This document shows, piece after piece, positions 15,872 to 25,217 of a stretch of 55,191 nucleotides of DNA (position 1 is the stretch's first letter; every line of letters starts with the position of its first letter). Both the position numbers and the translations under genes were made by a program. A model generated the notes under the pieces. The model did no database searches and was not told the DNA's origin. It saw nothing but the letters and a program-made list of their open reading frames with translations. The stretch spans positions 1 to 55,191 of the forward strand of contig JAPLAW010000054.1 of assembly GCA_026393075.1 (NCBI GenBank), in the 5' to 3' direction. This stretch comes from Actinomycetota bacterium (GTDB lineage Bacteria; Actinomycetota; Actinomycetes; Nanopelagicales; Nanopelagicaceae).

Positions 15872-17097
15872 GCGCATTAAAAGGAATTCTCGTACTAGAT
15901 GCCGCAACTTTGTTTGCGGGGCCGATGGCTGCCACTATGTTGGCGGACTTCGGTGCCGAAGTAATCAAGATTGAACACCCAACAAAAGGCGACCCAGTTC
16001 GTTTACATGGTCATTCCAAAGATGGGGTTCCGCTTTGGTGGACCATGTTGGCTCGTAATAAGAAAACGTTGGCACTTGATTTAGGTAAGCCGGCTGGTAG
16101 TGAAATTCTTAAAGAGTTAATCAAGCAATCAGATGTTTTTATTGAAAACTTTCGCCCAGGTACGTTAGAGCGTTGGGGAATCGGCCCTGATGTTCTGTTG
16201 GCGATAAATCCCAAGTTAATCATTGCTCGCGTTACTGGCTTTGGGCAGTTCGGTCCTTATTCGCATCGCGCGGGCTTTGGCACCTTGGCCGAATCAATGA
16301 GTGGTTTTGCAGCCATGACTGGTGAAGTAAATGGCCCCCCAACGCTGCCGCCATTTGGATTAGCCGATGGCATAGCTGCCCTTGCTACCTCACAGGCAGT
16401 TTTAATTGCTTTGGCAGCGCAAAAGAATCCAGAGAGTGAAGCTTTTGGCAAAGGCCAAGTAATTGATTTAGCAATTATCGAACCGATCTTGGCCATCTTG
16501 GGTCCGCAGCCAACTGTTTATGATCAACTGGGCATTGTGCAACCTCGCTCTGGAAATCGTTCAGTTAACAATGCTCCTCGCAATACCTATCTGACTAAAG
16601 ATGGTAAGTGGGTGGCAATTTCAACTTCGGCACAATCAATTGCAGAGCGCGTAATGCATTTAGTTGGCCATCCAGAAGTCATCGCTGAGCCCTGGTTTGC
16701 CTCCGGTGGCGAACGCGCTAAGCACGCTGACCTACTTGATGGTTATGTATCAACCTGGATTGCCGAACGAGATACGGCCGAAGTTGTGCGAGCTTTTGAA
16801 GAAGCTGAAGCAGCTGTTGCTCAGATCTACGATATCCGTGACATCATGGCTGATAAACAATTCCAGGCACTAGATACAATTACTACGGTGGAAGATCCAA
16901 AATTAGGCCAAGTTCGGATGCAGAATGTTCTTTATAGATTAAGCGAAACACCAGGTGAAATTAACTGGACAGGGCGCGCTAAAGGGCAAGATACCCACGA
17001 GATTTTGGCACAGACTCTAGGTCTAGCTGAAAGCAAGATTGCTGAACTCGAAGCTACGGGAATAATTTCGCAAAGTGCACCAAGTGAAGGAAAGTGA
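15868..17097 (+). CDS. Family III CoA-transferase (CaiB/BaiF)
   Basis: 409 residues, normal family length. N-terminal LKGILVLDAATLFAGPMAATMLADFGAEVIKIEHP and RNKKTLALDL are characteristic; the catalytic Asp is likely D167 in PFGLADGIAAL. These enzymes move CoA from a donor acyl-CoA to a carboxylate without ATP. The start is a TTG overlapping the upstream TGA (TTGA), so it is translationally coupled to the amidohydrolase. It could activate the acid released by ring opening. It has a distant paralogue at 28258. Confidence 0.9.
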   Translation: MSALKGILVLDAATLFAGPMAATMLADFGAEVIKIEHPTKGDPVRLHGHSKDGVPLWWTMLARNKKTLALDLGKPAGSEILKELIKQSDVFIENFRPGTLERWGIGPDVLLAINPKLIIARVTGFGQFGPYSHRAGFGTLAESMSGFAAMTGEVNGPPTLPPFGLADGIAALATSQAVLIALAAQKNPESEAFGKGQVIDLAIIEPILAILGPQPTVYDQLGIVQPRSGNRSVNNAPRNTYLTKDGKWVAISTSAQSIAERVMHLVGHPEVIAEPWFASGGERAKHADLLDGYVSTWIAERDTAEVVRAFEEAEAAVAQIYDIRDIMADKQFQALDTITTVEDPKLGQVRMQNVLYRLSETPGEINWTGRAKGQDTHEILAQTLGLAESKIAELEATGIISQSAPSEGK

Positions 17098-17101
17098 AGA
17101 C

Positions 17102-17905
17102 ATGACCAAGATCTGGGATCAACTAGCGAGTGCAAGAGTCATCGATCTTTCGCAACCTATGTTTCGTGGTATGCCGCAATCGCCAAATCACACTCCCTAT
17201 CGCATGGTGCTCGATCGCAGGCATGGCGATGTAACTTCAGCAGCAGGTGGGTCAGCAGCTAACGACATCATTGTTACTGGAACTCACGCCGGCACACATA
17301 TCGATGCACTTGCCCACGTTTCTTTCCAAGGAAAATTATTTGGTGGTATTGATGCTCAATCAGTAATGAGCCATATGGGATTTAGTAAGTATGGAATTGA
17401 AACTGTTAAGCCATTTCTGTGCCGCGGCGTTTTCCTAAATGTTGCCAAAGCCCTTAATAAAGAGGTTCTAGGGCCGGATTACGAGATTACGGTTGCAGAC
17501 CTCGAAGCTGCTCAGAAATTAGCTGGCCTGGAAATTAACGAGGGCGATGTAGTTCTAATTGGCACTGGTTGGTCAAAGAATTGGGAAAATAAGGATCTAT
17601 ACCAAGGTCAATCACTTGGCACACCCGGCATTGGTGAAGTAGCTGCGAAATGGCTTGCTGCTAAAAAGCCAAGAGCATGCGGTGGCGAAACAATTGCATT
17701 TGAACATATCCCAGCAGGTGCCGGTCATCGCGAACTGCCAGTGCATCGAGTCTTCTTAGTTGAATCCGGAATTCATATTATCGAAACTATGAAGCTAGAT
17801 GAACTCGCTGATACTGGTATTAGCGAGTTCCTATTTGTACTTACTCCATTAAATCTACAAGGTGCTACTGGTTCACCAACTCGACCACTGGCTGTATTGG
17901 TTTAA
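17102..17905 (+). CDS. Cyclase-family metal-dependent hydrolase (kynurenine formamidase-like)
   Basis: 267 residues from the ATG at 17102, which has GAAGGA upstream and sits 4 bases after the CoA-transferase stop. The family motif HxGTHxDxxxH is complete in HAGTHIDALAH (62-72), and GDVVLIGTGWSKNW and HRVFLVESGIHIIE follow as expected. Known members hydrolyse N-formyl or other amide bonds (kynurenine formamidase, isatin hydrolase). With the amidohydrolase two genes upstream this gives two successive C-N hydrolases in one operon. Substrate unknown. Confidence 0.88.
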   Translation: MTKIWDQLASARVIDLSQPMFRGMPQSPNHTPYRMVLDRRHGDVTSAAGGSAANDIIVTGTHAGTHIDALAHVSFQGKLFGGIDAQSVMSHMGFSKYGIETVKPFLCRGVFLNVAKALNKEVLGPDYEITVADLEAAQKLAGLEINEGDVVLIGTGWSKNWENKDLYQGQSLGTPGIGEVAAKWLAAKKPRACGGETIAFEHIPAGAGHRELPVHRVFLVESGIHIIETMKLDELADTGISEFLFVLTPLNLQGATGSPTRPLAVLV

Positions 17906-17913
17906 TAAATCTC

Positions 17914-19338
17914 ATGAGCAGCGAAAAAACTCACGTTCAGCTATTAGCTGAGTTCGCTGCCAACACCAAAGTTCTTGCGCCAAATATTGCCGCAGATGCG
18001 CGCGAAAGAATCCTAGATGTCCTGGGAAATAGTTTGGCCGGTCGGGCTGAATCGCTACACGAATCAGATCCAGACCGCGCCGTAGAGCGAGTAGTTGCTG
18101 CTTGGGGTGGTACACCAACTTCTAGTGTTATTGGTTCGCAACTTAAACTCCCTTCAGCAAGTGCTGCGTTAATTAACGGCACCTTGGCTCACATTCTAGA
18201 TTTTGACGATACACATTTGCCATCAGTGCTTCATCCTTCAGCATCTATTGTGCCTACTGCTCTTGCCGTAGCTGAAGAAATTAGCGCCTCGCCTGATCAG
18301 ATTCTGCGCTCAGTTGCCATCGGCATTGAAATCACTAATCGACTTGGCATGGCTTCCTACATTCCGAGTGCCGGCAATTCAATCTTTTTTGAAAAAGGTT
18401 TTCACGCAACATCAATCTGCGGAACTATTGGCGCCTCAGTTACGGCCGCAATTCTTTATGGCTTAGATGCTGCGAAAATAGCTGATGCCATGGGCATTGC
18501 AGCCAGTATGGGCGCTGGAATTATTGAAGCAAATCGCACCGGTGGCACAGTTAAAAGAATTCATTGTGGTTGGGCAGCACATGGTGGCGTAGTTGCCGCA
18601 AACATGTCTCGTGAAGGAATCACTGGTCCCCCAACAGTGCTCGAAGGTCGCTTTGGTTTCTTCAACGCATACCTCGACGGTCAATACGATGCGGGCGCCC
18701 TGCTTGATGGTTTAGGTGATCGTTGGGAATTATTAAAGACTGCTTACAAGCCATATCCAACAAATCATTTCACTCATCCGGGAATTGATTGTGCACTTGC
18801 TCTTCGTGCTAGTGGACTCCAAGCAGCCGATATTGTAAGTATTGAGTTAGGTGTTGCAGCTCCAGTAATTCGCACAATTGGTGAACCACGTGAAGAGAAG
18901 ATTCAGCCAAAATCTGGTTACCACGGTAAATTCTCAGCTCCTTACACGTTAGCAACAGCTTTTCTTGGTGGCGGCGGGTTAGGTGTTTACCTTGATGATT
19001 TCTCCGAAAGTAATTGGGATCAGCCAGAACGCTTAGAGCTAGCAGCTAAGGTAAATGTGGTTGCCGATGATCAAGCAACGCAAATATTCCCAAACGCATT
19101 TGCTGCTGTTCTAACCGTTAAAACTAAAGATGGTCAGACTCATAGTCATAGAGTTGCTGCAAGTTTAGGAAGTAAAGAAGCACCGCTTACTCGAGCACAA
19201 TTAATGCAGAAATTTACCTTGAATGCTTCTCGCTATTTGACAGCCGATGCGGTTGAACAAGTATCAAAATATGTTAACTTTGAAAATAGAGGCGATCTAA
19301 CTGCCTTAATGAAACTTTTACCAACTAAGAGCGCATGA
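17914..19338 (+). CDS. MmgE/PrpD family protein
   Basis: 474 residues. Family signatures visible are ARERILDVLGNSLAGR near residue 30, LINGTLAHILDFDDTHLPSVLHPSASIVPTALA near 88-120, and KPYPTNHFTHPGIDCALAL near 290. Members include 2-methylcitrate dehydratase and cis-aconitate decarboxylase, and many are uncharacterised. It is one of three MmgE/PrpD proteins in the window; the true prpD (50652) differs in length and sequence. In this operon it most likely dehydrates or decarboxylates a tricarboxylate-like or hydroxyacid intermediate. Stop and next start overlap (ATGA). Confidence 0.85.
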   Translation: MSSEKTHVQLLAEFAANTKVLAPNIAADARERILDVLGNSLAGRAESLHESDPDRAVERVVAAWGGTPTSSVIGSQLKLPSASAALINGTLAHILDFDDTHLPSVLHPSASIVPTALAVAEEISASPDQILRSVAIGIEITNRLGMASYIPSAGNSIFFEKGFHATSICGTIGASVTAAILYGLDAAKIADAMGIAASMGAGIIEANRTGGTVKRIHCGWAAHGGVVAANMSREGITGPPTVLEGRFGFFNAYLDGQYDAGALLDGLGDRWELLKTAYKPYPTNHFTHPGIDCALALRASGLQAADIVSIELGVAAPVIRTIGEPREEKIQPKSGYHGKFSAPYTLATAFLGGGGLGVYLDDFSESNWDQPERLELAAKVNVVADDQATQIFPNAFAAVLTVKTKDGQTHSHRVAASLGSKEAPLTRAQLMQKFTLNASRYLTADAVEQVSKYVNFENRGDLTALMKLLPTKSA

Positions 19339-20705
19339 ACCGCCGCGTTTATCAAGATCCGCGGGTAGTTGCACTAATTGCCGCAATGGGTCTAGGTGCA
19401 GTGATGTTTGATAACACTGCTGTTATAACTGCAATTCCTTCTATTCAAGCTGACTTAAATACCGAAACAAGTGCCTTGCAATGGATTTTGAGTGCCATGA
19501 GTATCGCAACTGGCACGATCTTGCCTTTTGCTGGCGCTTTTGGCGATAAATGGGGCGCACTTAAGGCATTTCGCATCGGCATGATAATTTTTGGAACTGG
19601 CGCTTTACTTGCCTCTTTTGCTACTACTTTCCCAATGTTATTAGCTTGTCGAATTTTCCAAGGATTTGGTTTGGCATTTATGTTGCCTAATGGGGGCGCA
19701 ATATTAAGCGCCAACGTTGATCCAAATTCGCGCAATAAAGCAGTTGGCCTTTGGATTAGTTTTAGTTCAGCTGGACTAGTACTTGGCCCATTGCTGGGCG
19801 GCTTCCTAACTCAAGCATATGGTTGGAATTCTCTTTTCTATTGCCAGCCAGTGATATCACTTGTTGGTCTTTTGCTAACTTTTTTATTGCACGAAAGTGA
19901 AACCCATAAAAATATTAATTCCATCGATGTGCTTGGCATATTTACGATAAGTGCCGCGACCTTATTTTTCTCAGCGGGTGTAATTGATTTAGGCCGCGCG
20001 GTTCCACATCCAGTCATCGATATGGTATTGATTTCAGTAGGTACTTTCTTATATTGGGCTTTCTATCGGATTGAACAAAGGGTTGCTCATCCACTAATTG
20101 ATCCAGCTTGGTTTAAATCTCGTCGAGTACGTGGTGTGTTAATTGCTTGTTTTATTTATAACGCCACTATCCCAGCTGCCACTTTGCTAGTTGCACTCTT
20201 TAGCCAGAAGACTTTGGAATTTTCACCACGCATGGGCGGTCTGGTAATGCTTCTAATGTGTATTTTTATGCCACTTGGATCTAACATTTTGGGAAAAGTT
20301 AAAAACTCGAATGAGCTACGAAAAATAATGCTCTGGGCATCGTTTTTACTCGGCATCGATTACATTGTTATTGCACTCTTTGCACAAAGTCCAATGGCGT
20401 TATTTTTATTTACTTTAATCTTCTCTGGCTTCTTTGCCGGAATCCTCTTTGCTGGTGACACTGTGGCAATTATGGAATCTCTCGAACCTGCAAAAGCTGC
20501 ATCTGGGCTAGCTGCACTCTCTATGGTTCGTCAGATATCGGCAGTAATCGGTATTGCCATGATCGGAACTATCAGCGAAGTCATTGGAAATATGGCAGAT
20601 AACGCAGTTACTGGCCGACTTTGGGGCATTGCAATCAGTGGAATTATTACTTTTAGCGCTTGGCTAATGCTTAGAGACGGATTAAAGAGAGATCAGTTAG
20701 TTTAA
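19335..20705 (+). CDS. MFS transporter, DHA2 (EmrB/QacA-like) type
   Basis: 456 residues with about 14 hydrophobic segments. The opening VALIAAMGLGAVMFDNTAVITAIPSIQADL and FGDKWGALKAFRIGMIIF correspond to the DHA2 loop 2-3 region, followed by RIFQGFGLAFMLPNGGAIL and GLVLGPLLGGFLTQ (motif C, usually antiporters). Family members exchange drugs or metabolites for protons. It is last in the amidohydrolase operon, coupled by an ATGA overlap. It may export an end product or a toxic intermediate, or act as a second importer. Its 3' end overlaps the opposing cupin gene by 35 bases. Confidence 0.85.
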   Translation: MNRRVYQDPRVVALIAAMGLGAVMFDNTAVITAIPSIQADLNTETSALQWILSAMSIATGTILPFAGAFGDKWGALKAFRIGMIIFGTGALLASFATTFPMLLACRIFQGFGLAFMLPNGGAILSANVDPNSRNKAVGLWISFSSAGLVLGPLLGGFLTQAYGWNSLFYCQPVISLVGLLLTFLLHESETHKNINSIDVLGIFTISAATLFFSAGVIDLGRAVPHPVIDMVLISVGTFLYWAFYRIEQRVAHPLIDPAWFKSRRVRGVLIACFIYNATIPAATLLVALFSQKTLEFSPRMGGLVMLLMCIFMPLGSNILGKVKNSNELRKIMLWASFLLGIDYIVIALFAQSPMALFLFTLIFSGFFAGILFAGDTVAIMESLEPAKAASGLAALSMVRQISAVIGIAMIGTISEVIGNMADNAVTGRLWGIAISGIITFSAWLMLRDGLKRDQLV

Positions 20706-21252
20706 TTTTGCTGCCCGCTTCATAAAGTGTCCAACTGCGATTAGCAATATCAAGAATTTCACATTGACTAGGTGCTACATAGCCACTTGCTGGCAACTTA
20801 ATTGTCTGACCCGCAAATCCATTTGCACCTAGTGGGCGAATCTCACCGAAAGCATTTGCATCAATTGGGGTTTTGATCTGTGAAACTGAGCCTTCATCAC
20901 CTTCGCGACGATTCCATTTTGGTGCGCCATAGAACCAAGCAATGGCAACTGCGCCATTTGGTGTGAAGGCACCGATTCGAAGTGATTGTGGTGGAACCCA
21001 AGTGTGATCGCCCGCGACAATTACATCGCCCGACATGTGAAGTTCGCCTTCAAATACAAAAAACTCTTCGGCGCATTCATAACTACCTTCAATTGGTCGG
21101 GACCACCCAACTGGAAAGTTAACAATCATGACGCTGGTGCCATCATCCCAAGTATGCAGGCGATGCATTTTTACAGCAGCAGTTGAATCAGGAATCGGCA
21201 CATCTACTGCGCCAGACATGTCGCGCAGATCTTGGCTTTTAATTACCGACAT
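20671..21252 (-). CDS. Single-chain cupin protein
   Basis: 193 residues with cupin motifs: WSRPIEGSYECAEEFFVFEGELHMSG (residues about 51-76) and GDHTWVPPQSLRIGAFTP (about 82-100). It resembles the halves of the double cupin at 2996 but lacks the His-rich tail. It is last in the eleven-gene minus operon, 6 bases after the CitE-like gene. It may be a metal-dependent isomerase or dioxygenase of the pathway, or a small-molecule-binding protein. The reaction is unknown. Confidence 0.72.
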   Translation of the reverse strand: MSVIKSQDLRDMSGAVDVPIPDSTAAVKMHRLHTWDDGTSVMIVNFPVGWSRPIEGSYECAEEFFVFEGELHMSGDVIVAGDHTWVPPQSLRIGAFTPNGAVAIAWFYGAPKWNRREGDEGSVSQIKTPIDANAFGEIRPLGANGFAGQTIKLPASGYVAPSQCEILDIANRSWTLYEAGSKIKLTDLSLIRL

Positions 21253-21258
21253 AATTGC

Positions 21259-22098
21259 CTACTTTCCGGTTGCTAAGGTGCGACGAGCAATCTTGGCTAT
21301 TGCTTCATCGATCATTCGGCCTTTGGCATCGAGTGCGACACCGCCGCCAGCTGTGACTAACCTATCGAGAATATCTTGGGCAGCCGCTAACTCGTCAGCG
21401 TTAGGCGTGAAAACTTCATTGACAATTTCAACCTGCGCCGGGTGAATACATGCGCGGCCAAAGTAGCCCCACTCTTTGAAATCTTGCGAGCTCTTGCGAT
21501 AGGCATCGAGATCTTTAAAGTTAGTTGATACCGCTGCCAGTGGTGGATTAATTCCAGCAGCAGCGCTAGCAAAGACAGCCATGCTGCGAGCGAACTGTGT
21601 GGTGGTTTCACCAGCTGCTCCTGAAGTGCCTAAATCAGCGCGTAGATCTGATTCGCCGACTTGCATACGAGTAATGCGCGGGCCAGTTGCAATAGCTTGG
21701 GCGTTAAATACACCTAGGGCTGACTCGATCAAAGCTGAAACTTCTAACTTCTTCGTAATGCCGCAAGACTTCTCAAGACCAGTTATTAATGAATCGAGAT
21801 TTTGAATTTCGGCCAAAGTAGTAGCTTTTGCCAGAACTATTCCCCGACAATTTTTATGAACCGCGGCAGCTAAATCAGATTCGAGTGCGCCTTTTTCAGG
21901 ATTAACTCGCACCCAGATTTCAACATCTGAATTTAAATCATTAAGAAATGAAGTCAAGTTCTCGCGGGCAATACCTTTATCACTTGGCGAAACCCCATCT
22001 TCGAGATCAACAATTAGCGCATCTGCTCCTCTACCAAGCGCCTTTTTTAAGCGCTCTAAATCATTGGCGGGTACGTATAGATGGCTGCGAGCGCTCAT
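21259..22098 (-). CDS. HpcH/HpaI aldolase / CitE-like lyase
   Basis: 279 residues: SHLYVPANDLERLKKALGRGADALIVDLEDGVSP at the start, WVRVNP near 63, ALIESALGVFNAQAIA near 122 with the metal-binding Glu, and QVGESDLRADLG near 147 with the second acidic ligand. CitE-like lyases cleave or form C-C bonds of acyl-CoA thioesters such as malyl-, citramalyl- or citryl-CoA with Mg2+. Its start overlaps the acyl-CoA dehydrogenase stop (TAATG). It is probably a terminal cleavage step releasing acetyl-CoA or pyruvate; the substrate is inferred only by family. Confidence 0.88.
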   Translation of the reverse strand: MSARSHLYVPANDLERLKKALGRGADALIVDLEDGVSPSDKGIARENLTSFLNDLNSDVEIWVRVNPEKGALESDLAAAVHKNCRGIVLAKATTLAEIQNLDSLITGLEKSCGITKKLEVSALIESALGVFNAQAIATGPRITRMQVGESDLRADLGTSGAAGETTTQFARSMAVFASAAAGINPPLAAVSTNFKDLDAYRKSSQDFKEWGYFGRACIHPAQVEIVNEVFTPNADELAAAQDILDRLVTAGGGVALDAKGRMIDEAIAKIARRTLATGK

Positions 22099-23261
22099 TA
22101 TCCGATTTGGGTCTTTCCACTTAGTAATGATTTAGCGATAATCATCTTCATAATGTCATTAGTACCTTCACCAATCGACATCAATGGTGCATCACGGTAA
22201 AGGCGTTCAACTACATACTCGGTTGAGTAGCCATAACCACCGTGAACACGCATTGCTTCAAGCGATGCCATGATTGCTACTTCACTAGCAAAATACTTAG
22301 CCATGCCGGCTTCCATATCAACGCGCTCGCCTGCATCAGCTTTTGAAGCTGCCCAGTAAGTCATTAAACGGGCTGCTTGTAAGTTAGTTGCGATCTCAGC
22401 TAACTTCAATTGAATTGCTTGGAATTCACTAATTGGCTGACCGAATGCTTTGCGTTCTTTGGAGTAATTAATAGCAGCTTCATATGCAGCTTGTGCGATG
22501 CCAACCGAACGAGCTGCGATATTAACGCGACCCGTTTCAAGACCACTTAATACTTGCTGCATGCCGCGACCTTCGATGCCGCCAAGCAGGTTTTCTTTTG
22601 GTACTCGAACATTGTTAAGAACAACTTCGCAGGATTCAGTGCCTTTATAACCAAGCTTTCCAATATCTTTACCGATCTCGAAACCTGGAGTGCCAGCTTC
22701 GATCAAAATTACGCTCATTCCTTTATGTGCAGGAGATGCGTTTGGATCAGTCTTAACTAAGACTGGCAGTGGGTCAGCGTGACGAGCATTTGTGATCCAG
22801 GTTTTAGAACCATTGATTACATATTCATCCCCTTCAAGGCGAGCAGTAGTGCGAATGCCTTGTAGATCGGTGCCAGCATCTGGCTCAGTTAAGCCGATTC
22901 CTGTCCGGCGCTTACCAGTTGCTAGATCAGGTAGGTACTTATCTTTCTGTTCTTGGGTGCCGTGATGGGCAATCATCCAACAGGAAAGTGAGTGGCTACC
23001 GAGAATCCCAGCAACACCCATCCAGCCACGAGCGATTTCTTCAAAAACTAAGGCGAATGAAACCATATCAACGTTTAGGCCGCCGTACTCTTCTGGAATT
23101 GTCATTCCGAAAAGACCCATCTCGGCCATGGTTGCAACTATCTCGGTTGGATAGATGCCTTCTTTTTCATACTGGTTAGCAACAGGCTTGATTTCTTTCT
23201 CGACAAATTCGCGTAGCACTTTTTTAAATGCTAATTGCTCATCGTTTAAGTTGAAATCCAT
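22098..23261 (-). CDS. Acyl-CoA dehydrogenase
   Basis: 387 residues, standard length. FAD-binding signatures are present: TGIGLTEPDAGTDLQGIRTTA (about 117-137), GSKTWITNA (about 151-159) and the C-terminal MRVHGGYGYSTEYVVERLYRDAPLMSIGEGTNDI, whose GEGTNDI holds the catalytic Glu of the main family. It oxidises an acyl-CoA to the 2-enoyl-CoA. It is in the same operon as two hydratase subunits, a DUF35 protein and an Ltp2-like thiolase fold, as in the steroid side-chain igr operon. Chain specificity is unknown. Confidence 0.93.
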   Translation of the reverse strand: MDFNLNDEQLAFKKVLREFVEKEIKPVANQYEKEGIYPTEIVATMAEMGLFGMTIPEEYGGLNVDMVSFALVFEEIARGWMGVAGILGSHSLSCWMIAHHGTQEQKDKYLPDLATGKRRTGIGLTEPDAGTDLQGIRTTARLEGDEYVINGSKTWITNARHADPLPVLVKTDPNASPAHKGMSVILIEAGTPGFEIGKDIGKLGYKGTESCEVVLNNVRVPKENLLGGIEGRGMQQVLSGLETGRVNIAARSVGIAQAAYEAAINYSKERKAFGQPISEFQAIQLKLAEIATNLQAARLMTYWAASKADAGERVDMEAGMAKYFASEVAIMASLEAMRVHGGYGYSTEYVVERLYRDAPLMSIGEGTNDIMKMIIAKSLLSGKTQIG

Positions 23262-23281
23262 TTTTAGCTCCTAGTTCTAAC

Positions 23282-23662
23282 TTAACCAAATACCGGAAGT
23301 GCTCGACCATCAGATAACTCTTGCCAAGAAAGCTCCACTGCCTGGTCGCATGCAGGGCTCTCAATACCTACAAGTCTAGTTAGCATGATTACCTTTTCGC
23401 TAAGTAGAACTCGAGCAATTACATATGGTGGAACAAAGCCCTCGGTAGGTGCGCGATGCACTGTGGTCCAAGAATCTACGGTGCCTTTTCCGCTCACTTC
23501 ACGCCATGTCAGATTCTCGGTGGCACAAGAAATACAGATTGCACGTGGGTACCACTGGTGCTGATCACAAGTTGAGCAGTATTGAATTACTAATTTTCGC
23601 TCTCTGGTAGCGGCCCAGAATGGCGCGCTGACTGCATCTTCTTGGGGCAGGTAGGGAAACAT
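23282..23662 (-). CDS. DUF35 OB-fold protein with zinc ribbon
   Basis: 126 residues with a rubredoxin-like zinc ribbon, Cys 29/32 and 43/46 (YCSTCDQHQWYPRAICISC), then the OB-fold part (TWREVSGKGTVDSWTTVHRAP and PYVIARVLL). Stand-alone DUF35 proteins bind thiolase-fold enzymes and are needed for their activity, as in Ltp2-DUF35 aldolases. Its start overlaps the stop of the Ltp2-like gene by one base, so the two are coupled. I read it as the obligate partner of that gene product. Confidence 0.9.
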   Translation of the reverse strand: MFPYLPQEDAVSAPFWAATRERKLVIQYCSTCDQHQWYPRAICISCATENLTWREVSGKGTVDSWTTVHRAPTEGFVPPYVIARVLLSEKVIMLTRLVGIESPACDQAVELSWQELSDGRALPVFG

Positions 23663-24804
23663 TAATTTGCCCCCAAAATCACAGTTGCATTTGTCGAGAG
23701 AATTCCGCCAGTGCCATGGGCTACGGCTAACTTGGCATTTGCCACTTGGCGATCACCACATTCACCACGCAACTGACGAACTGCTTCAATCAAAAGCAGG
23801 ATTCCGTACTGACCTGGGTGACAGTAAGAGAGTCCACCGCCATTGGTATTTAACGGGAATGTTCCACCTGGTCTGGTTTTTCCATCAAGCACAAAATCAG
23901 CACCTTCACCTTTGCCGGCAAATCCCAAACCTTCCAGCGAAAGCAGCGTTGTAATAGTGAATGAATCATAAAGTTCAACAACATCGATATCAGAGCGCGA
24001 TACGCCAGCCATTGCAAAAGCGATCTCTCCGCTTTGTTTTGCACCGGTTACGCGCAAATCGCGATGAGTGGTCATGGAAGTATTGGTAGTTGATTCACCG
24101 AAACCTAAAATTGAAACGGGCTTGCTCTTTAAGTTTTTAGCCATTTCGGAATTAGTAATGATTATTGCGCCACCGCCATCAGTTACTAAACAGCAGTCAC
24201 TTGCCCGCAACGGCGATGAAATCAGGTCGGCGCTTTCTAGCTCTGCAACAGTGAGCGATGCGGTTCCATAGCGATAGGCCTTTGGATTTAATAGCGCCCA
24301 TTCGCGTGCACTAATTGCAATCTCAGAAAGTGCGGCGCGGCCATTTGGAACATCATGAATATAACGTTGAGCTGCCATGGCGTAATAACTAAGCGGAAAT
24401 AGTGGGCCATACGCAGTTTCGAATTGTGCTTCGGGTGTGTGATGTTCTACAACTCCGCCAAGAGAACGAGATTTAGCTGATCGTTGATTTGAAGCAAAGG
24501 AAATCACAACTACATTGCATTGACCGCTGGCAACTGCGTGATAGGCCCTGGCCACATACATTTCAAATGAACTACCCCCAGCAAAAGTTGAATCAGTAAA
24601 TTTAGGTTCAATGCCCAAGTAATCAGCTAATGAACTGGCTGAAAAGCGTGAAATCGCATTAGTTGCGATGCCATCAACATCGCTGATCTTTAGGCCGGCA
24701 TCAGCCAGTGCTCTAGTGACTGCTTGTGCTTGTAGTTCCAGAATTGATTTATTGGTGACGCCTAAATCGCACTCCGCAGCACCAACAATTACCGGGGTTT
24801 TCAT
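23662..24804 (-). CDS. SCP2/Ltp2-like thiolase-fold protein (probable retro-aldolase)
   Basis: 380 residues from the ATG at 24804 (MKTPVIVGAAECDLG), two bases after the MaoC stop; a TTG four codons upstream is less likely. The thiolase nucleophile position reads AGGSSFEM (residues 76-82), Ser in place of Cys, while the C-terminal block GGGLSYCHPGQYG is kept. Loss of the nucleophilic Cys is typical of the Ltp2 group, which with DUF35 partners performs retro-aldol cleavage of beta-hydroxyacyl-CoA instead of thiolysis. With the adjacent DUF35 this makes an aldolase more likely than a thiolase. Confidence 0.8.
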   Translation of the reverse strand: MKTPVIVGAAECDLGVTNKSILELQAQAVTRALADAGLKISDVDGIATNAISRFSASSLADYLGIEPKFTDSTFAGGSSFEMYVARAYHAVASGQCNVVVISFASNQRSAKSRSLGGVVEHHTPEAQFETAYGPLFPLSYYAMAAQRYIHDVPNGRAALSEIAISAREWALLNPKAYRYGTASLTVAELESADLISSPLRASDCCLVTDGGGAIIITNSEMAKNLKSKPVSILGFGESTTNTSMTTHRDLRVTGAKQSGEIAFAMAGVSRSDIDVVELYDSFTITTLLSLEGLGFAGKGEGADFVLDGKTRPGGTFPLNTNGGGLSYCHPGQYGILLLIEAVRQLRGECGDRQVANAKLAVAHGTGGILSTNATVILGAN

Positions 24805-24806
24805 GC

Positions 24807-25217
24807 TTAACGCCAAATAACCTTTGCAGTAATTGGAGTTACAGCTGAGCGCAGAATCGCTCCATTTTCATCGACTACATCAATCTTTAGAGTTAGCGAT
24901 ACGCCTGCATCGCTTACTTCATTGACTTCCCCACTTACCTGAACATGTTCTTCGGCAAATACCAAGCCGGCATAACGAAAATCTAACTCTGAAATAAAGG
25001 CACCCTCGCCCAGCCAATCTTGAATAGCTTGTACAACGTAAGCGCCAAATACTTGGCCATCTACAACGGGAGCTTTTAGGCCTTTAGCTTTCAGATACTC
25101 ATGATCGTAATGCAGACGGTGCCAATCCCAGGTTGCTCCAGCGTATGCAATCATTGAAGTTATTGTGCAATGTTTAGTAATTGCAGGTACTTGATCGCCA
25201 ACTTTTATATTCTTCAT
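24807..25217 (-). CDS. MaoC-like hydratase subunit (C-terminal type)
   Basis: 136 residues, one hot-dog domain with the hydratase motif GATWDWHRLHYDHEYLKAKGL, which carries the Asp and His expected to add water to an enoyl-CoA. It is coupled to the next hot-dog gene (25217-25684) by a one-base stop/start overlap. Such paired genes encode heteromeric hydratases in which one subunit is catalytic and the other shapes the CoA pocket (ChsH1/ChsH2 in steroid degradation). This one looks like the catalytic partner. Confidence 0.85.
   Translation of the reverse strand: MKNIKVGDQVPAITKHCTITSMIAYAGATWDWHRLHYDHEYLKAKGLKAPVVDGQVFGAYVVQAIQDWLGEGAFISELDFRYAGLVFAEEHVQVSGEVNEVSDAGVSLTLKIDVVDENGAILRSAVTPITAKVIWR

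Noticed and set aside
23662-24804. Annotating the SCP2-type protein as an acetyl-CoA acetyltransferase
   Set aside because: The nucleophile Cys position is Ser (AGGSSFEM) and a DUF35 partner is coupled to it, which fits an Ltp2-like aldolase better.
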